DNA from: Hymenobacter frigidus
Lineage (GTDB): Bacteria; Bacteroidota; Bacteroidia; Cytophagales; Hymenobacteraceae
DNA: 64,000 bases
Direction of reading: 5' to 3'
Assembly (NCBI RefSeq): GCF_014640435.1
Contig: NZ_BMGY01000019.1
Coordinates: 19,897 to 83,896, forward strand
Shown: piece by piece, positions 34,359-43,203 of the stretch
How positions within the stretch are numbered: the first letter of the stretch is position 1
Layout: every line of letters starts with the position of its first letter
Notes under the pieces: model-generated
What the model saw: only the letters and a program-made list of their open reading frames with translations
Database searches by the model: none
Told to the model about the DNA's origin: nothing
Made by a program: the position numbers and the translations under genes

Positions 34359-35306
34359 ATGAATGCTCCCCTGCGCCTGGTTTTCATGGGCACCCCTGAT
34401 TTCGCTGTCTCCACCCTCGAAAGCCTGCTGGCCTGGCCGGGTGGGCAGGTGGTGGCCGTGGTCACGGCCCCCGACCGGCCTGCGGGGCGCGGCCGTCAGC
34501 TGCAGGCCTCGGCGGTGAAGGTGGCCGCGGAAGCGCATGGCCTACCCGTGCTGCAACCCACCAATCTGAAGTCGCCCGAGTTTCAGGCCGAGCTGAAAAG
34601 CTACGCCGCTGATTTGCAGGTGGTAGTAGCCTTCCGCATGCTGCCCGAGGCCGTATGGAACATGCCACGTCTGGGCTCGATAAACATTCATGCTTCGCTG
34701 CTGCCGCAGTACCGGGGCGCGGCCCCTATCAACTGGGCCCTGATGCACGGCGATGCCGAAACCGGGGTTACCTCTTTCTTCCTGCGGCACGAGATTGACA
34801 CCGGCGACCTGATTTTTCAGGACCGGGTAGCCATTGCGCCCGAAGATGATTTCGGCAGCCTCTACGACAAGCTAAAAACGACTGGGGCCGCCCTGGCGCG
34901 CCGCTCGGTGGAGGCCATCGCGGCCGGCACCGCGCCCAGCATTCCGCAGGTTCAGCACGATGATTTGCGCCCGGCCCCCAAAATTCAGAAGGAAACCGGC
35001 CGGCTCGATTTCGCCCGCCCCGCCGCCGACCTCGTGCACTGGGTGCGGGGCCTCTCCCCCATTCCCACGGCCTTCGCCCCGCTCACGGATGGCCGCATCC
35101 TGAAAATATTCCGGGCCCAGGCCGTCGCGCCCGACGCGGCCACCGAGCCCCTGGCCGCTCCCGGCACCTGGGCTTCCGATGGCCGCCACTACCTGCGCGT
35201 AGCCGCCGCCGACGCCTGGCTCGACCTGCTCGATGTGCAGCTGGAAGGCAAGAAACGAATGCCTGTAGTCGAACTGCTGCGTGGCTTCAAGCTGCCGGCA
35301 CAATGA
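34359..35306 (+). CDS. fmt: Methionyl-tRNA formyltransferase
   Basis: 315 residues, the usual length. It formylates Met-tRNA for translation initiation using 10-formyl-THF. Seen: VFMGTPDFAVSTL at the start, the catalytic segment INIHASLLPQYRGAAPINWA with Asn, His and a later Asp (HEIDTGDLI), and the C-terminal OB-like domain (KIQKETGRLDF). It is followed 101 nt later by a dihydrofolate reductase gene, and the two share folate chemistry. Confidence 0.96.
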   Translation: MNAPLRLVFMGTPDFAVSTLESLLAWPGGQVVAVVTAPDRPAGRGRQLQASAVKVAAEAHGLPVLQPTNLKSPEFQAELKSYAADLQVVVAFRMLPEAVWNMPRLGSINIHASLLPQYRGAAPINWALMHGDAETGVTSFFLRHEIDTGDLIFQDRVAIAPEDDFGSLYDKLKTTGAALARRSVEAIAAGTAPSIPQVQHDDLRPAPKIQKETGRLDFARPAADLVHWVRGLSPIPTAFAPLTDGRILKIFRAQAVAPDAATEPLAAPGTWASDGRHYLRVAAADAWLDLLDVQLEGKKRMPVVELLRGFKLPAQ

Positions 35307-35407
35307 TGGTTTTCCGGCAGAATGCTCGACATGACGTTTGACTATGCTCAGCATAACCGTATTTCTCGCACAACACCCTATTTCCTACCATTCTTAACTT
35401 AATAAAC

Positions 35408-35896
35408 ATGGTTTCTTTCGTCGTCGCAGTTGCTGAAAACGGGGTTATTGGTCTGAAAGGAGAGTTGCCCTGGGGCCACCTGCCCGACGACCTGCAACAC
35501 TTCAAACGCCTCACCCTGGGGCACCCCGTGGTGATGGGTCGCCGCACCTACGACAGCCTGGGTCGCGCCCTACCCAAGCGCCCCAATATCGTGGTGACGC
35601 GCCAGGCCGACTGGGCCGCGCCCGGCTGTGAAACGGCCGCCTCCGTGCTCAATGCCCTGGCCCGCGCCCACGAGCTGGACGAGGACGTATGCGTGATTGG
35701 GGGTGGCGAAATCTACCGCGAAGCGCTGCCCGCCGCCGACGTCATTTACCTCACCGAGGTACATCACGCCTTCGAAGGCGACGCTTATTTCCCAGACCTC
35801 AGCCCCAGCGACTGGCGCGAAGAAAACCGCGAACGCCACGAGGCCGACGACCGGCACGCGTACGCCTTCAGCTTCGTAACGCTACGCCGGCGCTAG
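35408..35896 (+). CDS. folA: Dihydrofolate reductase
   Basis: 162 residues. It reduces dihydrofolate to tetrahydrofolate with NADPH. Motifs: VAVAENGVIGLKGELPWGHL with the catalytic acidic residue in PDDLQHFKRL, VVMGRRTYDSLG, and CVIGGGEIYREALPAADVIY. A perfect hairpin follows and also ends the converging sortase gene. Close to fmt, which consumes formyl-THF. Confidence 0.95.
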   Translation: MVSFVVAVAENGVIGLKGELPWGHLPDDLQHFKRLTLGHPVVMGRRTYDSLGRALPKRPNIVVTRQADWAAPGCETAASVLNALARAHELDEDVCVIGGGEIYREALPAADVIYLTEVHHAFEGDAYFPDLSPSDWREENRERHEADDRHAYAFSFVTLRRR

Positions 35897-35920
35897 CCCG
35901 GCAGAGTTCGTGTGGCTCCT

Positions 35921-35960
35921 AAACAGAAGAGGCCGCCCAAATGGGCGGCCTCTTCTGTTT
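35921..35960. terminator. Perfect 19-bp-arm hairpin, bidirectional terminator
   Basis: Arms AAACAGAAGAGGCCGCCCA (35921-35939) and complement (35942-35960), 2-nt loop, T-run on either strand. Shared by folA and the sortase gene. Confidence 0.92.
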
Positions 35961-35976
35961 AAAGATAATGCCCTTG

Positions 35977-38900
35977 CTAACGCATCAGCACCACTTTGCC
36001 CCAGTCATTTTTGAAGGCTTGGTCACCGGCTGTTTCGCGGCGGCCAAACTGCCCGTTGGGGTCGTCGAGCGATACGCGGTAGAGATAGGTACCGTTGGCC
36101 AGGCGGTCGCCGTAGCTGTCGGTGCCATTCCAGGCAAAATCGGTGATGTTGTTGCCGATGTGCAGCGGCCCGAGCTCGCTCATGAAAATTTCGCGCACCA
36201 CCCGGCCCGTAAGGGTCATAATCTGAATTTTCATGTTGGTAGGCAGCGTCTGGCCAGTCACCGTGAACACGAAGCGGGCCTTGTCCACCACCGGGTTCGG
36301 GTACGGGTAGACGTTGGTGATTTTGGAGGCATTCACCACCTCAAACTTCACCTGTAACTCCTGCGAACCGGCGCTGGCGTTGCCAAGGTCGCGGCCCTGC
36401 ACCCGCAGCGTGTATATGCCATCGGGCAGCGGCGCGTTTTTGCCCGGCTCGTATTTCAACGTGGCCACGCTGCCCTGCGTAGTCGCCACGCTGAACTGTA
36501 CCTCGCTACTGTTGGTCAGGTCTACCAGCGTGGGCGTGCCGCCGGGGCGGGTCAAGGTCACGGTGAACACCGACCGGTCGGTGATGGGGCGGAGCCGGTC
36601 CTCATCGCTGAGCTGAATATTGATGATGGGCATGGGCGACACCAATTCCCCGTTAAGAATATGGCGGCCATCAAACGCGACATCCAGCGTAGGCGGCACG
36701 TTCGTGTCGTTCACCGAGAAGGGAGCCAGGGTCAGTTCGTTATTCGAATAAATCTGCTCGGGCTGCAAGCGCGGGTTCACCACTACTTCGGTCACGAAGG
36801 TGCCGAATTTACCCCTGATGTCTAAGTGCACGGGCAATGTGAGCGTAATTCCGGGCAGCAGGGCCGGCGAGGATAACAGGTCCGTGGCCACTACCGGCCG
36901 GCTGGGCTGGCTCACGTCACGCACATTAATGCGGGTGCGCAAGGGAGGCAGGAAAGCTTCATCCGACACGTTTTGGAACTTCACCGGGAAATCGAGGAAG
37001 CCGGTAGCTACCGCCACCTGGGCCAGCTTGGCGGGGTCATAGTCGGCGGCGGCCACCAGGTCGCGGCGCACCACGCCTTCGGGCAGGCCGCGCGAGGTTA
37101 CCAGCCACTGGACCAGCTGCGGAGGCACGCGGGTCACGGTGTCTTCCAGGGCCAGCTCCAGGCGCAGATACGGGTAGCGCGTGGCCGAGACCAACGCCCC
37201 CAGCGGCTGCGCCGCCAGCGTAACACGGGGCAGTATCACGGTTTCGCGCCCCAGCGTATCAATGGCCACCACACTTAGTTTGTGCTTACCAGCGGGCGTA
37301 ATGTTCTTAATGGTGCTGTACAGATTCAGCCATTCTTTGGCGGGGCCAATGCGCGTCGAAACAACCCGACCCGAACTACTAGGCCGCTGCAAAGTATCGC
37401 GCAGCTCAATGGTCTGGTTATAAGGCAGGATGGCCAGGTTGCTGCGGTCCGGGCCGCGCTCATGCAACAAACGGCCGGTGCTGGCACTCAGCTTCTGCCC
37501 TACCAGCGCCAGCGGCTCCCCATCATTCAGCTGGGTGATAAGCTGCGAGCCCAACAGGCTTTGCAGCCGGGCCTTCAGGGCTGCGGGCAGCAAGCTGTAG
37601 CGTAGGCGGTTAGTCGACACGGCCGCCACATAAGAGCCAGCAGGCACCGCCGTCAGAAAGGCATCCAATTGCTGCTGGCGTACGGCGCTGTAGTTCAGGT
37701 TATCGAGGGTATCCAGCGGGTTGGAAGTGTCGGCAGCCGAGAAGTAATAGAAATAGTCCGGAGCCAGCCGGCAACGCTGAAAGGTGGCCGGCATGGCTAC
37801 CGGGTTCAACGAAGCAGGGTTGTAAACAGCAATCAGCAGGTTGGGCGAACGCACGCCACAACCAACTACCGAGGCTTGATTAGCAACGGTCTGAAGGGTA
37901 ATTCCCGGCCCCACGATGGTACTAAACGTAGGCGCGCTGCGTGGTGCACCGCCCCCACGGGTGCGCAGCACCAGCGGCACCCGGGTGTTGGCAAACGCCC
38001 AACGGCCCGTTGGGGCATTCACCTCCACGCCCGTGCGCGCATCCCGCTTGAATTGCGTGTAGTGGCTCTGCGACCAGCCACCTGGGCTGTTCGGAATCAC
38101 CCGTAACGACGACGTGGCCCAGCTGCCATCTTCCTGCGGGCCAGTAGTTTGAAATCGGGCGCGCCAGTACCAAACCAGGCTGTCGCGTTGGCCCAGAGTG
38201 GCCGGCAGCGTGGGCCGCCACTCGGCCACCACACCCGCTGTCACCGTGGTGCGCTGCACCGCCCGGTCGAACGTCGCAACGGTATCGATTTCAAATTCAT
38301 AGACGCGTTGGGCACCCTGCGGGTCGTTGGACTGCACCACCAGCCGCGGCTGGTTGGTGGTGGCAATCGCGAATTCGGTGGGGTTAATTATCGTCAGGCC
38401 GCCTTGCAGAAAGGAGAAGTCAATTTGAGCCGAGTTGTTGGTTTCGCTTTTTTCCAGCACTTGGTTGTTCGGGTCCAGCACTACCTGAAACGTGCTGGTG
38501 CCGCCCACACCCACGGCGTTGGGCAGGGTCAGGGCATAGGTGGTGTCAGCTCCCCAAGCCTGCCGCTTGGTGAAGATTGGATACACCTGGTTGGGACGAC
38601 CCGAGCCCGCCGGGAAAATCCGGGTTACCCGAATCTGAACTGGTTCATAGGTGATTTTCTCGGGGTTGGCTACCCCCACGTTCAGCACGAAATCTGCCGA
38701 AGCGGCCCGCACGGGCCCCTGCCCCGCCGATGGCGTAACCGAAAGCGTAGCGGAACTGGCGATAAAATCTGGGCGGGGTGGCGCAAACAGGGCCAGCGTG
38801 GGGTCGCCCTGCCAGCCCGTGCATAACAGTATCTCAATCCCCGCCGCGTTGTTGAAAGAAGTACTCCCCTGCAACCGCCGCACTGACTCGTCGTGTACCG

Positions 38901-41136
38901 CCGTAATCGGCTTGCCGTACCACTGGGGGTTGTTGAAGAGCAGTTTATAAAGCGAGTCCTGGGCAATACCCAGCTGGGCTGGGAAGCTAAAGCCAAATTC
39001 AGATAATGAACCCAAAGCCCCGCGCTGGTCAGCAAATAGCCAGTCCTCCACTACCGTAGGTGTCCGGGTAAATGTTGCGTTAGCAGCGCAGCCATTCAGA
39101 TAAAGGAACGGATACTTTCCCGCATTGGTGTAGTTTGGGGCAGTCGAAGGAGAACCAAAATTGAGCGCAAATATGGTGGGTGCAGCATGGCCGAAATAAG
39201 TAATCAGCGAAAGACCGGCATTAAGTTGTGCAGAGATGTCGATGCTGACGGGAAATTGGTTAGGCGTAACGCGAAACTCGGTAGTGACGCGCCCGCCTAA
39301 AAATGGCCGTTCCACGCGGACTTTGCCGGCGTCCAGGTAGCTTTTAAATTCGGCCGTTTCTCGCGCATCATATCCCCCAACCAGGTGCAGGACGTTCTTA
39401 CGCCAGGGCTCCGAACCCAGCAGCTCATGCGCCTTCAGCTTATTGAGGTAGTTCATTATCTGCAGCGGCGTGGTCACGGTGAGGCGACCCGTGTGCAGCT
39501 TGGCCACGTAATCGTCGTTTAAGTAATCGGCCGTCAGCAAATTATCCGATACCGCACGGGAACTGGTGGGCACCAAATCGAGTCCACCTTCTCCTCCGCG
39601 CGCGAAGTGGGAGCCATTCACGGGCTCACTGGGTACAATGCCCTTGCCCAACAGCAGCAAATAGCGGTTGCTGCCGGCTGGGCTGGCTGCCGCCAGCCAT
39701 CGGGAAAAATGGCGCAGGGCCAACCACGATTTTTCGCCGTAGTTGAACTGGTCATAGAGCTGCTGCGCGGTCACCATCAGCGTGTCGTAGCTCCCGCCGG
39801 CCGTTGAGGCGCGGTAGTTGGCATAGGCCCGGGCAGCGTTGGGGGCGCCCGCAGCGGGGCCCATCACTTGCGGGTGGGTGATGATGGTGAATGTGGGCAC
39901 GGCCGGGTTGATGATGCGGAAGCGCACCCGCCGAGCTGGCAGCAGTGGCACCGCCGGAAATGCTTCATCAGCCAACAATAGGCGGTGCGTAGCAGACGCA
40001 TTGGCTCCCGGAAATACGAAGCGACGCCGGGTAACGGTGCTACCTGGTGTGCTTACTATCCGCTGCACGTTGGTGAAATCCTGAACATCAAAGCCAACCA
40101 CGGTAGCGGGAATAGAATCGGCCTCAAACTCGTAGGTGGCAGGGCCCGCTAGCAGCGAGTCGTTTTGAAAGCTGACACTGCGCCGGTTCGGAAACCAGCG
40201 GCTGAGCTGTGGGGCCACCACGCGCAGGTACGCGGCGTAGTAGTTATCACCCGGCAGCGCGGAGGCATCCAACCGGTACATCACCCTAACCCGGCCGGCG
40301 GGGCTCACATCGGAGCGCAGCAGCTGAAACCGGCGGATGCCCCGGGTGCGGCCAGTCCACCGAATCACCCCCAGACTCCTTTGCACACCGGCTGGCGTTA
40401 CCACTAGTACTTCGGTGGCATGGGCCAGCGTATTGGCCCCAAACATGGCCACTTCCAGCAAGGGAGCCGGACCGGTTGGTGCCACGTTTCGGATGATGGA
40501 GTCGCAGTCAACAGTGGCCGTTCCGCGTCCAAAAAAGCCTTCGCCGGGTTCTATCCACGGCAGAAAAGTGAATTGAACTAGCGGGTTATCAAGAAAGAGA
40601 TTAACCTTGGGATTGACTTGGCTGGTCAGCCGATGCGGGTGAATGGTGCCGCCTGCCGCCGTGGGCTGTACCATCGGCCGACCAGGCCGGGAAGTACTGC
40701 CCACTGACCACGTGATAAAGTAGCTGGCTGTATCAGTGTAAAAACTATAAAACTGGTGCGGCTGCGCAGACGGGTCCTTGTACAGCTCGGCATCTAGCCG
40801 GCCATCGTTGCGTAAGGCATAAAACTCCAGGAACGTAGTCGGGTCGAGCACAGCGGCATTCCCACCCACGTAGCGGGCCAGCTCACGGCCGCGCCGCCAG
40901 ATTTGCAACTGGCTGGGCGCTACACCGGCGATACCTGCTTGTGTTATATACTGATAGTCAATTTTATACAGCCCATCGTGGACTATCTTCACTTTGTAGT
41001 ACTGCTGCCCCGGCACAATCCATTCGTTACCCACCGGGCCGGACTGCGCCCGCACAGCCGAGCCACTCAGCAACAGCCCCAAGAGCACTGCTACAAAAGC
41101 CCAGCTGCTAGCCGATTGCTTGTATTTTTTATCCAT
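35977..41136 (-). CDS. porU2: Type IX secretion sortase, PorU2-like (C25 family)
   Basis: 1719 residues from ATG 41136 (an upstream TTG at 41151 is less likely). Signal peptide to about GSAVRAQ. The gingipain-type C25 peptidase core is around residues 420-800; the catalytic His lies near 650 (ITYFGHAAPT) and the Cys near 683 (YLNGCAANATF). A CARDB-like module follows (FVLNVGVANPEKI to EKSETNNSAQI), then further beta-rich repeats, and the C-terminus is an FlgD-like fold (YPYPNPVVDKARFVFTV to ANGTYLYRVSL). It is longer than classical PorU and matches the long PorU2 type, thought to cleave C-terminal sorting signals at the cell surface. The barrel gene upstream on the same strand supports a T9SS attachment complex. 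Confidence 0.83.
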   Translation of the reverse strand: MDKKYKQSASSWAFVAVLLGLLLSGSAVRAQSGPVGNEWIVPGQQYYKVKIVHDGLYKIDYQYITQAGIAGVAPSQLQIWRRGRELARYVGGNAAVLDPTTFLEFYALRNDGRLDAELYKDPSAQPHQFYSFYTDTASYFITWSVGSTSRPGRPMVQPTAAGGTIHPHRLTSQVNPKVNLFLDNPLVQFTFLPWIEPGEGFFGRGTATVDCDSIIRNVAPTGPAPLLEVAMFGANTLAHATEVLVVTPAGVQRSLGVIRWTGRTRGIRRFQLLRSDVSPAGRVRVMYRLDASALPGDNYYAAYLRVVAPQLSRWFPNRRSVSFQNDSLLAGPATYEFEADSIPATVVGFDVQDFTNVQRIVSTPGSTVTRRRFVFPGANASATHRLLLADEAFPAVPLLPARRVRFRIINPAVPTFTIITHPQVMGPAAGAPNAARAYANYRASTAGGSYDTLMVTAQQLYDQFNYGEKSWLALRHFSRWLAAASPAGSNRYLLLLGKGIVPSEPVNGSHFARGGEGGLDLVPTSSRAVSDNLLTADYLNDDYVAKLHTGRLTVTTPLQIMNYLNKLKAHELLGSEPWRKNVLHLVGGYDARETAEFKSYLDAGKVRVERPFLGGRVTTEFRVTPNQFPVSIDISAQLNAGLSLITYFGHAAPTIFALNFGSPSTAPNYTNAGKYPFLYLNGCAANATFTRTPTVVEDWLFADQRGALGSLSEFGFSFPAQLGIAQDSLYKLLFNNPQWYGKPITAVHDESVRRLQGSTSFNNAAGIEILLCTGWQGDPTLALFAPPRPDFIASSATLSVTPSAGQGPVRAASADFVLNVGVANPEKITYEPVQIRVTRIFPAGSGRPNQVYPIFTKRQAWGADTTYALTLPNAVGVGGTSTFQVVLDPNNQVLEKSETNNSAQIDFSFLQGGLTIINPTEFAIATTNQPRLVVQSNDPQGAQRVYEFEIDTVATFDRAVQRTTVTAGVVAEWRPTLPATLGQRDSLVWYWRARFQTTGPQEDGSWATSSLRVIPNSPGGWSQSHYTQFKRDARTGVEVNAPTGRWAFANTRVPLVLRTRGGGAPRSAPTFSTIVGPGITLQTVANQASVVGCGVRSPNLLIAVYNPASLNPVAMPATFQRCRLAPDYFYYFSAADTSNPLDTLDNLNYSAVRQQQLDAFLTAVPAGSYVAAVSTNRLRYSLLPAALKARLQSLLGSQLITQLNDGEPLALVGQKLSASTGRLLHERGPDRSNLAILPYNQTIELRDTLQRPSSSGRVVSTRIGPAKEWLNLYSTIKNITPAGKHKLSVVAIDTLGRETVILPRVTLAAQPLGALVSATRYPYLRLELALEDTVTRVPPQLVQWLVTSRGLPEGVVRRDLVAAADYDPAKLAQVAVATGFLDFPVKFQNVSDEAFLPPLRTRINVRDVSQPSRPVVATDLLSSPALLPGITLTLPVHLDIRGKFGTFVTEVVVNPRLQPEQIYSNNELTLAPFSVNDTNVPPTLDVAFDGRHILNGELVSPMPIINIQLSDEDRLRPITDRSVFTVTLTRPGGTPTLVDLTNSSEVQFSVATTQGSVATLKYEPGKNAPLPDGIYTLRVQGRDLGNASAGSQELQVKFEVVNASKITNVYPYPNPVVDKARFVFTVTGQTLPTNMKIQIMTLTGRVVREIFMSELGPLHIGNNITDFAWNGTDSYGDRLANGTYLYRVSLDDPNGQFGRRETAGDQAFKNDWGKVVLMR

Positions 41137-41209
41137 AACATTCGTTTTCAACTGTTTCTGATTAGTCCCAGCCTGAGGCTGAAGGCTTCTTATTCTTTGA
41201 TTCAGTCTT

Positions 41210-42343
41210 CTATTTGAAGCCGTAGCCCAGCGATACTATCAGCGAATTGGTCTGCGAGGCACTACCCAGCTTCTCAACGGCTAGCCGCGAGAGTGCCAAA
41301 TCGACGCGCAGGCCGCTGACAGCCACGCCGGCCCCAAGGGTGTACTGGCCTTTCCAGCTGCTGTTGTACGTGCCGTTGCTATTGACTGCGAAGTCCTGAA
41401 TTTTCTGGTAGTTGCCAGCGCCGCCGCGCAGAAACACCAGGTTTTTATAGCCCAGTTCCAGGCCCACGCGCGGGTCCACGCTCACGCCTTTGGTGGAGAT
41501 GGGCGTGTTGCGCCGCCCATCGGTGGTGGCTTCCAGGTCCACGGCCAGCAAGGCGGAGAACTGCTTGGGCAAGTTGAAGCGACGGCCCGCGCCTAGCACG
41601 AAGCGCGGCAGCGTGATTTCGGTGCTGTTTTTCGGGATGGAGTCCTTGCCGATGGCTATCCGGCTGTTGATGCCTTTCAGGTATTCGGTCGAATTGATGT
41701 TCCAGGCATTAAAGGTGGTGGTGATGTCGCGGGCCATCAGGCCCAGGTTCCAGCCCTTGTGGTTGTACTGCACGCCGGCATCGATGCCAAAGCCGTAGCC
41801 GGTGGCAAACTTGCCAATGTTGCGGTAGATGATTTTACCGTTGGCCCCCACGCTCAGACCCTCTACGCTGCTCACTTTGCGGGCGTAGGACAGCAGCAGC
41901 GCATAATCGGCCACCGAGAAATACTCAATCTTGCTGTAATCGATGTAGCCGTACTCGTTGATGAGGTTGCGGGTATCGGCAATGTTATCCACGCCTAGCC
42001 GGAGCACGCTCACCCCGATGGCACTTTTGTCGTCGAGCGGCATCGAAAAAGCCGCATAGTCGTTTTTCACCACGCCCGAAAACAGCTCGGAGTGCATCAG
42101 CACGCCGTCGTACTTATGGGTTTGGTTGGCCAGGCCGGCCGGGTTCCAGTAGCCGGCGGTGGCATCATCGGCCAAGCTCACCTGTACTTTACCCATGCCC
42201 AGGGCCCGGGCCCCCACGCCCAGGTTCAAGAATTCGTTGCTGTATTTGGGAGTCTTGGTCGACTGTGCCGCGGCGGGCAGCGCCAACGCAACAGAAACAC
42301 CCAAAAGAAGCAGCCCACGGGCGGCAGAGGAAAACTGAGGCAT
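41210..42343 (-). CDS. PorV/PorQ-family outer membrane protein
   Basis: 377 residues with signal peptide to about PAAAQS. The mature start YSNEFLNLGVGARALGMGKV and DDATAGYWNPAGLAN are the FadL-like signature of PorV/PorQ proteins; the chain ends in an outer membrane barrel strand with terminal aromatic (LIVSLGYGFK). PorV shuttles T9SS cargo from the translocon to the PorU sortase. It lies 73 nt upstream of the PorU2-like gene, likely co-transcribed. I cannot tell whether it is PorV proper or a paralogue. Confidence 0.88.
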   Translation of the reverse strand: MPQFSSAARGLLLLGVSVALALPAAAQSTKTPKYSNEFLNLGVGARALGMGKVQVSLADDATAGYWNPAGLANQTHKYDGVLMHSELFSGVVKNDYAAFSMPLDDKSAIGVSVLRLGVDNIADTRNLINEYGYIDYSKIEYFSVADYALLLSYARKVSSVEGLSVGANGKIIYRNIGKFATGYGFGIDAGVQYNHKGWNLGLMARDITTTFNAWNINSTEYLKGINSRIAIGKDSIPKNSTEITLPRFVLGAGRRFNLPKQFSALLAVDLEATTDGRRNTPISTKGVSVDPRVGLELGYKNLVFLRGGAGNYQKIQDFAVNSNGTYNSSWKGQYTLGAGVAVSGLRVDLALSRLAVEKLGSASQTNSLIVSLGYGFK

Positions 42344-42727
42344 AGAAGGAAAAGAAAGTAGATGTGTTTTGCGCGGACGGAACGCAAGTTACTTCATTAT
42401 AGTGCGCTGGGTCCAGCCAATTTCGGGCCAATCATCCTTTTCAGGCAGGGAAAAATGCTTTTAATCAATTCAGCACGGCTGGCAAGTGGATTCGATTGGC
42501 AGCGCCAGCCAGTAGCTCGCGCCGGGCCAGCACCTTCGCAGGCTGAACGTCGCTAAAGCACCTCTGCCCTACGAATGAATAAGCATTCCCGCAGCTGAGA
42601 TGCTTTGGCGGCACGGACACCAGACGAATATGGCAAATTATGCATTTTCGATAAAAAATTTTCTCGCTGATTATCAGTAACAAATGAAATATTTTGTCAG
42701 TAACCCATGAATTATTCATCCAGTACC
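42344..42727. other. AT-rich intergenic stretch
   Basis: About 380 nt between two divergent genes. The half nearest the PadR gene is AT-rich (TAACAAATGAAATATTTTGT). A minus-strand frame at 42465-42719 shows no recognisable protein. It should hold the promoter of the PorV-like gene, which I could not place. Confidence 0.4.
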
Positions 42728-42757
42728 TTGCGTTACAAAGTACCTACCATACATTTG
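42728..42757 (+). promoter_or_regulatory. Promoter of the padR-pspC genes
   Basis: TTG at 42728-42730, exactly 19 nt, then TACATTTG at 42750-42757, a full match to the Bacteroidota TTG-N19-TAnnTTTG pattern. AGTAC (42739-42743) and GTACT (42757-42761) form a spaced inverted repeat across the -7 box that could be an operator for the PadR protein. Confidence 0.72.
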
Positions 42758-42792
42758 TACTGTTTCTCACCCACTAGTCATCCAACTCGCCC

Positions 42793-43140
42793 ATGAAACT
42801 CGAGAACACCCAGGTTCAGATGCGCAAGGGAATCCTTGAATTCTGCATCCTGGAAATCATCGCCCGCGGCGAAGCCTACGCCTCCGATATGCTGGAGGAA
42901 CTGACTTCGGCCCGCATGATAGTGGTGGAGGGCACGCTCTACCCGCTGCTAACCCGCCTCAAAAACGCCGCCTTGCTGGACTATGTCTGGAAGGAAAGCA
43001 CCAGCGGCCCGCCCCGCAAATACTACACCCTGACCGAGGCCGGCCGCCAGTTCCTCGGCGAGCTGCGCGATACCTGGGAGGAAATGGCCGCTTCGGTGGG
43101 CATCATCCGCCACAGCCGGCCGCCGGGCGACAGCCGCTAG
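42793..43140 (+). CDS. PadR-family transcriptional regulator
   Basis: 115 residues, winged helix-turn-helix only. The PadR pattern is complete: MRKGILEFCILEIIARGEAY, then VVEGTLYPLLTRLKNAALLD and GPPRKYYTLTEAGRQFL. Small PadR proteins repress membrane-protein genes next to them; here the PspC protein starts 63 nt downstream. A clear promoter lies upstream. Confidence 0.92.
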   Translation: MKLENTQVQMRKGILEFCILEIIARGEAYASDMLEELTSARMIVVEGTLYPLLTRLKNAALLDYVWKESTSGPPRKYYTLTEAGRQFLGELRDTWEEMAASVGIIRHSRPPGDSR

Positions 43141-43203
43141 CACCATTCCTTCTTTTCTGCTTCACTCACCAGCATTCAATCGGCCCGTTCGGCCTTCTTT
43201 CAC

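Noticed and set aside
42465..42719. 84-codon minus-strand frame in the gap before the PadR gene
   Set aside because: No signal peptide, domain or start context; the region is AT-rich and holds the PadR promoter.
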